From positions 2,232,001 to 2,296,000 of the forward strand of contig NC_007498.2 of assembly GCF_000012885.1 (NCBI RefSeq): a DNA stretch of 64,000 nucleotides. Reading direction: 5' to 3'. Source of the stretch: Syntrophotalea carbinolica DSM 2380 (GTDB lineage Bacteria > Desulfobacterota > Desulfuromonadia > Desulfuromonadales > Syntrophotaleaceae). Both the position numbers and the translations under genes were made by a program. How positions within the stretch are numbered: position 1 is the first letter of the stretch; each line of letters opens with the position of its first letter. Below, piece after piece: positions 58,361-64,000 of this stretch. Below the pieces are notes generated by a model. It was not told the DNA's origin and ran no database searches. It saw only the letters and a list, made by a program, of their open reading frames with translations.

Positions 58361-60439
58361 TTATTCTGCCTCTTTCAGTTCGGCGAGAAGCTTGTTGGTC
58401 AGATGGGCAGGAACTTCCTCGTAATGAGAGAATTCCATGGTAAACATGCCCCGATCCGAGGTCATGGAACGAAGCTCCGGTGAATATTTGAGCACCTCGG
58501 CCAGAGGCACCATGACATTGACCTGTTGATTGCCGGCTTTGGGATCCATACCGAGGACTTTACCCCGACGGGAATTCATATCCCCGATCACATCGCCAAC
58601 GCATTCATCAGGGACGGTAATTTCCATTTTCATCACCGGTTCCAGCAACACCGGAGACGCCATCTCAATCCCTTTCTTGAACCCCATGGAACCGGCGATC
58701 TTGAAAGCCATTTCCGAAGAATCCACCGAGTGAAAGGAACCGTCGAACAGCGTCACCTTGAAGTCCACCGTGGGGAATCCTGCCAGCACACCGGTGCGGG
58801 CCGCCTCACTGATACCTTTTTCAACGGCGGGAATATATTGACGCGGCACGGCGCCTCCCACAATTTTATCTTCGAACATGAACCCTTCGCCACGGCTCAA
58901 GGGACTGAATTCGAGCCACACGTCGGCATACTGCCCCCGACCACCGGACTGTTTTTTATACTTGCTTTGCAACTTGGCAGAGCCGCGTAACGTCTCTCGA
59001 TAGGGGACTTTCGGTTCTTTGAGTTCCACCTCGACATTGAATTTGCGTTTGAGCTTTTCAACCGTGACTTCCACGTGAACCTGCCCCATGCCCGACAAAA
59101 TCAGTTCATGCGTTTCCTCATCGCGCACCAACTGCAGTGTCGGATCCTCCTCGACCAAACGCTGCAAGGAGGCATGGATCTTGTCTTCATCGTTCTTGCT
59201 GAGCGCCTCAAGCGCGAAGGAAATAACCGGTTTAAGTGGCTCGGGAAAATCGAAACAAAGGGGTTGGGAACGGTCGCACAAGGTATCTCCGGTGACCGTT
59301 TCCTTCAGCTTGGCCACAGCCACGATCTCACCAGGCATGGCCCGATCGACGGCCACCTGTTTTTTCCCGACCATTTTATACAACTGACCGATACGCTCCG
59401 TACAATCGCGATTGGCGTTGCCCGTCGTCGAATCGGATTCAAGCGTTCCCGAATAAACGCGCAAAAGATTCAACTTGCCGGTATAAGGGTCACTGATGGT
59501 TTTGAACACCAAGGCGGAAAAGGGCGCATCCTTGGCCGCCTGCCGTTCAGCCAGGTCCCCGGATTCCGGCACACTGCCCACAGGGACCGGACAATCCGCC
59601 GGCGAGGGCAAACATAAATTAATCACATCGAGTAAAAAAGATACCCCCCGATTGGCGGGACCGCTGCCGCACAAAACCGGAACAATCTCTCCGGACAGGG
59701 TCGCTACCCGCAACCCGCTACGAATATCCGCCTCGCTCAAATTATCTTCTTCAAGATATTTTTCCATCAGCACATCATCGGTTTCGGCCGCGGCCTCCAC
59801 CAGGGCAATGCGCTGCAGTTCAGCTTCTTCCTGCAAGTCACCGGGGATCTCAACAGGCTCTACCCCGCCCGAAGCATCCTCGGAAAACCGGTACGCCTGC
59901 ATGGTAATCAGATCGATCAGACCGGAAAACTCATTTTCCGCGCCTATGGGCAACACCAGCGGCACGGCACGAATCGACAGGGCCTCCGCCATGGTTGCCA
60001 CGGCCTTTTGAAAATCGGCCCGCTCGCGGTCCATCTTACTTACGAATGCGACAGCCGGCAGCTTGTACTCGCGGCCCCATTCCCACATTTTCTGTGTCTG
60101 GGATTTAACCCCGGAAATAGCCGAAGCCACCAACAACAGGCCATCAACCACACGCAGACAGTTGCGTGTATCGTGCAAAAAATTGGCATATCCCGGACTA
60201 TCGAGGATGTGCAACTCATGCTCCTTCCAGGGAAGAAAGCAGGAACTGGCATCGATAGAACTGGTTCTTTTGATTTCTTCCGGCTGATAATCCAGCAATG
60301 AACTGCCGTCGTCGACCCGCCCCAATCGGTCTGTCACCCCGCTGCAAAACAGCATGGCCTCGACCAGGGAGGTCTTACCCGCCCCGCCATGTGCAACAAC
60401 TCCCAAATTCCTCAACTTAGCCGTGTCGTACTTTCCCAT
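58361..60439 (-). CDS. EF-G-like GTPase
   Basis: Translation-factor GTPase of 692 residues with the EF-G domain set: GTPase (1-280), domain II, and the C-terminal domains with QSGGRGQYADVWLEFSPL and the final SHYEEVPAHLTNKLL. It is not standard EF-G: G1 is HGGAGKTS (18-24), G3 is DSPGY (80-84) with Tyr in place of the catalytic His, and G4 is SKMD instead of NKxD. These are features of the second EF-G type found in many bacteria, probably a recycling or stress paralogue. ATG 60439 with GGGAGAG upstream is the start; the frame is open to 60574. Confidence 0.92.
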   Translation of the reverse strand: MGKYDTAKLRNLGVVAHGGAGKTSLVEAMLFCSGVTDRLGRVDDGSSLLDYQPEEIKRTSSIDASSCFLPWKEHELHILDSPGYANFLHDTRNCLRVVDGLLLVASAISGVKSQTQKMWEWGREYKLPAVAFVSKMDRERADFQKAVATMAEALSIRAVPLVLPIGAENEFSGLIDLITMQAYRFSEDASGGVEPVEIPGDLQEEAELQRIALVEAAAETDDVLMEKYLEEDNLSEADIRSGLRVATLSGEIVPVLCGSGPANRGVSFLLDVINLCLPSPADCPVPVGSVPESGDLAERQAAKDAPFSALVFKTISDPYTGKLNLLRVYSGTLESDSTTGNANRDCTERIGQLYKMVGKKQVAVDRAMPGEIVAVAKLKETVTGDTLCDRSQPLCFDFPEPLKPVISFALEALSKNDEDKIHASLQRLVEEDPTLQLVRDEETHELILSGMGQVHVEVTVEKLKRKFNVEVELKEPKVPYRETLRGSAKLQSKYKKQSGGRGQYADVWLEFSPLSRGEGFMFEDKIVGGAVPRQYIPAVEKGISEAARTGVLAGFPTVDFKVTLFDGSFHSVDSSEMAFKIAGSMGFKKGIEMASPVLLEPVMKMEITVPDECVGDVIGDMNSRRGKVLGMDPKAGNQQVNVMVPLAEVLKYSPELRSMTSDRGMFTMEFSHYEEVPAHLTNKLLAELKEAE

Positions 60440-60598
60440 GGTCTCTCCCTTCATTTTCCCCGCCGGGGGAACGCGCGTGAGAATCACATCTAAGGAAACA
60501 ACGAACGCTGCGATGGATAAAACAACATCGCCGCTTATGACATCGTATCGGCAATCTGCTGCCGTTGTGAGCATGAAGAAAATATTTTTATAGGGAAA

Positions 60599-61366
60599 TC
60601 ACCCCTTGTTGCGCAGGTACAGAATGCGCAATCCTTCCAGAGTTAAATCGCTTTCCACCTCATGTATGGTTTGGGTTTCGTCGGCAATCAGAGTGGCCAG
60701 GCCCCCGGTAGCGACAACCAGGGGATCGTCACGGGTTTCTTTTCTCATACGTTCGACAATACCGTCGACCAAGCCCACATAACCGTAAAATAGCCCGGCC
60801 TGGATACTGTTGACGGTATTTTTGGCGACCACCGTGGGCGGCCTGGAAACCTCGACCCGGGGCAGCTTGCTGGCTTTATCGAACAAGGCATCGGCACTGA
60901 TCTTCAGCCCGGGAGCGATGGCGCCCCCGTGGTACTGCCCCTTGGCATTAATGTAATCGAAGGTCGTGGCCGTACCGAAATCGACCACGATCAAACTCCG
61001 CTGCCAGCGGGCAAAAGCGGCCACGGCATTGACGATACGATCAGCCCCCACCTCACGGGGGTTTTCATAAAGAATCGGCATGCCCGTCTTGATCCCCGGA
61101 CCGACCACATAAGGGCTGCGTCCTACATATTTGCGGCACAGGGACTCGATGGCCTGGAGCGTCGGAGGCACAACACTCGATACGATCACATCTTCTATGC
61201 GATCGAAGGTGACACCGGCAAGACGCAATAATTCGTGCAGCAACATGGCATATTCATCGCCGGTACGCCCTTTATCGGTGGTAATACGCCAATTATAGGC
61301 CAGCGTTTGCCCTTCATAAAGTCCAACAACGGTATTGGTATTGCCGACGTCGATAACCAGCAGCAT
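60599..61366 (-). CDS. coaX: type III pantothenate kinase
   Basis: First step of coenzyme A synthesis, using the ASKHA fold rather than the P-loop CoaA type. [18 protein letters not shown] is the N-terminal phosphate loop, [10 protein letters not shown] the second, and [10 protein letters not shown] the third. The ATG at 61366 gives 255 residues; upstream codons to 61486 are not conserved. CoaX needs a monovalent cation and is not inhibited by CoA (family knowledge). It lies just after birA in the nadC-birA-coaX order, common in many bacteria. Confidence 0.96.
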   Translation of the reverse strand: MLLVIDVGNTNTVVGLYEGQTLAYNWRITTDKGRTGDEYAMLLHELLRLAGVTFDRIEDVIVSSVVPPTLQAIESLCRKYVGRSPYVVGPGIKTGMPILYENPREVGADRIVNAVAAFARWQRSLIVVDFGTATTFDYINAKGQYHGGAIAPGLKISADALFDKASKLPRVEVSRPPTVVAKNTVNSIQAGLFYGYVGLVDGIVERMRKETRDDPLVVATGGLATLIADETQTIHEVESDLTLEGLRILYLRNKG

Positions 61367-61561
61367 AGTGTTCCTTTGAATTTCACATTTATTCAGGCAG
61401 CGTCCACCCATAATCCCGGCGTCGGACGCTGACGGTCTCCAGCGTGTAAACGGGCTATATTCCTGCCGGTAGTTTACGAAAACCACCGAGACTTGTACTT
61501 AAGTATTTTGTGAGCCATGACGCGAGTCGGACGAAACCAACCAGCATCGGAATAGATGAAA

Positions 61562-62545
61562 CTACAGCGGTTTTACGTCGCCGGCCAGAACCCGCTCCCG
61601 GGTACCATCCGTAAGATCCAGCAACAGCGCACCATCGCTATCGAGCCCCGCGACCTTCCCGATGATGCGACGGTCCTGAAGGTCCACTTCGACGCTACGT
61701 CCCACCAGGTCGAAATATTGCTGCCAAACGGCCAGCACCGGAGGGAATCCTTCGCTAAGGTAAAGAGCGTAAAGATGATCGAGATGACGCAGCAGACAGC
61801 GAACGAAATCGAGGCGCGACACTTTGCGGCCGCATTCCAACATCATGGAGGTAGCGGGATATCGCAAATCTTCCGGAAACTGCTCGGTCCGCATGTTGAG
61901 ATTGACCCCAATCCCCAATACCAGATAGTGAATCTGTTCAGTTTCGGCGTCCAACTCGTTCAACAGGCCGGCAATTTTGCGCCCTCCCACCAACACATCG
62001 TTGGGCCATTTGACCGTCGCCGCAAGGTTTCCGGTTTCGGCCACCGTACGTGCCACCGCGGCCGCGGACAGAAAGGTCAATTGGCTGGCATATCGGGGAG
62101 CCACCGGAGGACGTAACAGCACCGAAGCGTACAGGTTGACTCCAGGGGGGGAACACCATCGACGGCCGAGTCGCCCCCGTCCCGCGATCTGGCTGTCCGC
62201 CAACACCACGCTGCCCTCGGGCGCTCCGGCCTTGCCCAGTTCGTGGGCACACAGGTTCGTGGAATCGGTCTCTGCGTAGTATATCACTTCGCAGCCGATG
62301 CGCTCGGTTTCCAGGTTCGCCTGCACCTCCGCAGCCAACAGGACATCGGGCGAGCCCTGCAAGCGGTAGCCCTTGGAAGGCACGGCCTCGATCGCATATC
62401 CCAACAAACGGAGTTGTTCGATCTTTTTCCAGATGGCGGTACGCGAAACACCCAGGGCACGACTGATCTGAGCACCGGAGACAAATCCGTCGCCGGCCGC
62501 GCGAAATAACGCGAGTATGGTTGTGCGTGCATCCTGCCCGGTCAT
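61562..62545 (-). CDS. birA: biotin-protein ligase / biotin operon repressor (bifunctional)
   Basis: Attaches biotin to carboxylases; 327 residues including an N-terminal helix-turn-helix (GAQISRALGVSRTAIWKKIEQLRLLGY), so a class II ligase that could repress biotin genes. The catalytic domain has STNLCAHEL, GRGRLGRRWCSPPG (the biotin-loop) and VKWPNDVL. C-terminal SH3-like domain follows. Partners here include pyruvate carboxylase. No bio genes are in the window. Located 9 bp after nadC. Confidence 0.95.
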   Translation of the reverse strand: MTGQDARTTILALFRAAGDGFVSGAQISRALGVSRTAIWKKIEQLRLLGYAIEAVPSKGYRLQGSPDVLLAAEVQANLETERIGCEVIYYAETDSTNLCAHELGKAGAPEGSVVLADSQIAGRGRLGRRWCSPPGVNLYASVLLRPPVAPRYASQLTFLSAAAVARTVAETGNLAATVKWPNDVLVGGRKIAGLLNELDAETEQIHYLVLGIGVNLNMRTEQFPEDLRYPATSMMLECGRKVSRLDFVRCLLRHLDHLYALYLSEGFPPVLAVWQQYFDLVGRSVEVDLQDRRIIGKVAGLDSDGALLLDLTDGTRERVLAGDVKPL

Positions 62546-62554
62546 AATAGCCTG

Positions 62555-63379
62555 TTATTGAAAAAGCATCGAAATGTCGACGGCCGGACTGGAATGCGTC
62601 AAGGCGCCCACCGAAATCAGGTCCACACCGGTTTCGGCGATACCGCGCACGGTCTCCAGCGTTACCCCGCCAGAAGCTTCCGTCACGGCATTTCCGTCCA
62701 CCAAAGCGACAGCCTCGGCCAATGTTTCGAGATCCATGTTATCGAGCATGATGACGTCGGCACCGGCGACCAAAGCTTCTTTGACTTCCTCAAGATTGCG
62801 TGTTTCGACCTCGATACGCAAGGTATGCGGCGCCGTTTCACGTGCACGGGCCACCGCAACGGCAATCCCTCCGGCCGCAGCAACATGATTTTCCTTGATA
62901 AGAACACCGTCGTAAAGGGAGGTGCGATGATTTCGGCCGCCACCGACCCTTACCGCGTATTTTTCAAGAACACGCAACCCCGGCGTGGTCTTTCGTGTGT
63001 CGACCACCGCCGCACCGGTGCCTTCCAGCTCTTTCACAAACGCTGCGGCATGGGTAGCCACACCACTCATGCGCTGCATAAGATTCAAGGCAACTCGCTC
63101 ACCTTGCAACAGGGTGGCTGCCTCGCCCTTTATCCAGGCCAGGACATCGCCACGCTGCACGTGCACACCGTCCTCCCGCAGTTTTTCAAAAGCGATGGAA
63201 GGATCCAGTACATGAAAAACCTGGCAAGCCACATCGATCCCGGCCAAAACGAAATCTTGCTTGGCAACCAGTTCCGCCCGGGCCGTGGTGCCGGTTGCGA
63301 TGGTTGCCTGAGTGGTTATATCGCCAAGACCGATATCCTCTTGCAGGGCGGTCCGGATAATACGATCTATTTCGAACAT
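62555..63379 (-). CDS. nadC: quinolinate phosphoribosyltransferase (decarboxylating)
   Basis: Converts quinolinate and PRPP to nicotinate mononucleotide in de novo NAD synthesis. DTRKTTPGLRVLEKYAVRVGGGRNHR is the hallmark substrate site, and EVETRNLEEVKEALVAGADVIMLDNM the PRPP/phosphate region. 274 residues from ATG 63379; the frame extends to 63424 but the conserved N-terminus begins at the ATG. First gene of the nadC-birA-coaX unit. Confidence 0.97.
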   Translation of the reverse strand: MFEIDRIIRTALQEDIGLGDITTQATIATGTTARAELVAKQDFVLAGIDVACQVFHVLDPSIAFEKLREDGVHVQRGDVLAWIKGEAATLLQGERVALNLMQRMSGVATHAAAFVKELEGTGAAVVDTRKTTPGLRVLEKYAVRVGGGRNHRTSLYDGVLIKENHVAAAGGIAVAVARARETAPHTLRIEVETRNLEEVKEALVAGADVIMLDNMDLETLAEAVALVDGNAVTEASGGVTLETVRGIAETGVDLISVGALTHSSPAVDISMLFQ

Positions 63380-63760
63380 GGTTCTCTCCAAGGATGAATT
63401 TAAAACAACTTTACACAATAACATCGAGCCTTTTTATATCACGGTCGCAGAAGCCCCCGCAACCAATACGTTGCAGACTCACACGCGACAGCCGGCACGA
63501 TTTCGATAACGACCCCGACATCATGTTGTCATCGCGAACCCGGCAATCGTACCTGTCCGTCAACGCTGCCCCCACGATGCCCTTATAGGGTAAATCCGTT
63601 TCGCACGATCGGCCCCAAAACAGAAACCGTCCTTGCCGGTCTTTGGATAAAGCCCCTGCAAACGGTCTTTGTACTTTACAAGTGGATGGTTTTTTGTTTA
63701 ACAATGGTCGGAATATCCACAGGCGCCCACCGCGGCAGACTTTACAGGAGGAACATTATC
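63380..63760. other. 381-bp divergent intergenic region before the right-edge lipoprotein
   Basis: Separates nadC (minus) from the lipoprotein gene (plus). A minus-strand frame of 97 codons (63411-63704) has no Shine-Dalgarno and no recognisable family. No tRNA, terminator or known riboswitch pattern was found. The T-rich stretch near 63686-63702 could be part of a promoter for the lipoprotein gene. Confidence 0.5.
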
Positions 63761-64000
63761 GTGCGCGTTACCCTTCGGTTCATCACTATCAGCCTGATCA
63801 TTGCCATTTTCGCCAGCGGTTGCGTCAGCCGATCCGCTTTTCAGCGTAAATCCGATGAGGCCGAGCATTATGCAACCCTCAGCAGCAATCTCGAACAGGA
63901 CTACGCCAAGCTGATGGAACAGCAAAAACAGCTGGCGCTTCGTTACGATGAACTGGGGCAACAACTGGAAACTTCCCGCAATACGGCTGTGACGCTGCGT
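63761..64000 (+). CDS. lipoprotein with coiled-coil region (partial)
   Basis: First 80 codons of a gene cut by the right edge. The start is GTG at 63761, with AGGAGG 9 nt upstream. A signal peptide (LRFITISLIIAIFASGC) ends in a lipobox ASGC with Cys at residue 21, followed by a helical region rich in Gln, Glu and Leu (SSNLEQDYAKLMEQQKQLALRYDELGQQLE) predicted to form a coiled coil. The visible part would suit an OmpA-like or envelope coiled-coil lipoprotein, but the C-terminal domain is outside the window, so no family is claimed. Confidence 0.8.
   Translation, partial: MRVTLRFITISLIIAIFASGCVSRSAFQRKSDEAEHYATLSSNLEQDYAKLMEQQKQLALRYDELGQQLETSRNTAVTLR

Noticed and set aside
63411-63704. Minus-strand 97-codon frame between nadC and the lipoprotein gene
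   Set aside because: No Shine-Dalgarno, no recognisable family and odd composition; treated as intergenic.

Overview
The window is dense, chromosomal, GC-rich bacterial DNA from an LPS-bearing (Gram-negative) anaerobe. Gene content and order point to the Desulfuromonadia (Geobacter / Pelobacter-Syntrophotalea type): a Kdo-lpt-rpoN-PTS(Ntr) train, a SahR-like regulator joined to ahcY, pyruvate carboxylase, a c-heme/b-type cytochrome fusion, Feo iron uptake and a CcdA/TlpA pair. The genus is an inference from memory of these families. No tRNA, rRNA, CRISPR array, insertion sequence or prophage was seen. Most genes are on the minus strand.

Region 1 (1-7.9 kb): the conserved run rpsB-tsf-pyrH-frr-uppS-cdsA-dxr on the minus strand (translation, UMP synthesis, isoprenoid and phospholipid precursors; dxr cut by the left edge). 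lptF-lptG diverge from rpsB. Region 2 (8-13.7 kb): the methyl cycle. A SahR-like ArsR-methyltransferase regulator with an operator over its own -10 box precedes ahcY; metK has its own promoter and terminator. A glycine-zipper lipoprotein and a family 2 glycosyltransferase lie between.

Region 3 (13.8-28.7 kb): a 15 kb minus-strand train, kdsB-pyrG-kdsA-kdsD-kdsC-lptC-lptA-lptB-rpoN-hpf-ptsN-rapZ-IIA-IIB-IIC-IID-ptsH-ptsI. From kdsD to rapZ the order matches E. coli, but a complete mannose-family PTS permease is inserted before HPr and EI, and there is no recognisable hprK.

Region 4 (28.7-36.2 kb) is the most accessory-looking part: an orphan TonB-dependent receptor with its own promoter and a structured leader, convergent with a two-gene unit encoding a CHASE8 hybrid histidine kinase and a membrane-anchored protein of 14 LVIVD-type propeller repeats.

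Region 5 (36.3-41.2 kb): iron and redox. feoB, a tiny Cys-rich protein and a DtxR-FeoA fusion are translationally coupled, with fur, ccdA and a TlpA-like thioredoxin upstream. Region 6 (41.2-52.6 kb): a hotdog thioesterase, an AEC transporter, pyruvate carboxylase, a slipin/NfeD pair, an NtrC-type response regulator and the cytochrome fusion. Region 7 (51.4-64 kb): M24 peptidase plus acyl-CoA ligase, a REC-like/PilZ protein, MgtC, MogA and MOSC proteins, a family of unknown function, an EF-G-like GTPase, then cofactor genes coaX, birA and nadC, and the start of a lipoprotein gene at the right edge.

The best candidates for undescribed biology are the kinase/14-repeat propeller pair, the Feo-coupled Cys-rich protein, the cytochrome fusion, the sahR operator and the apparently non-canonical cdsA start.
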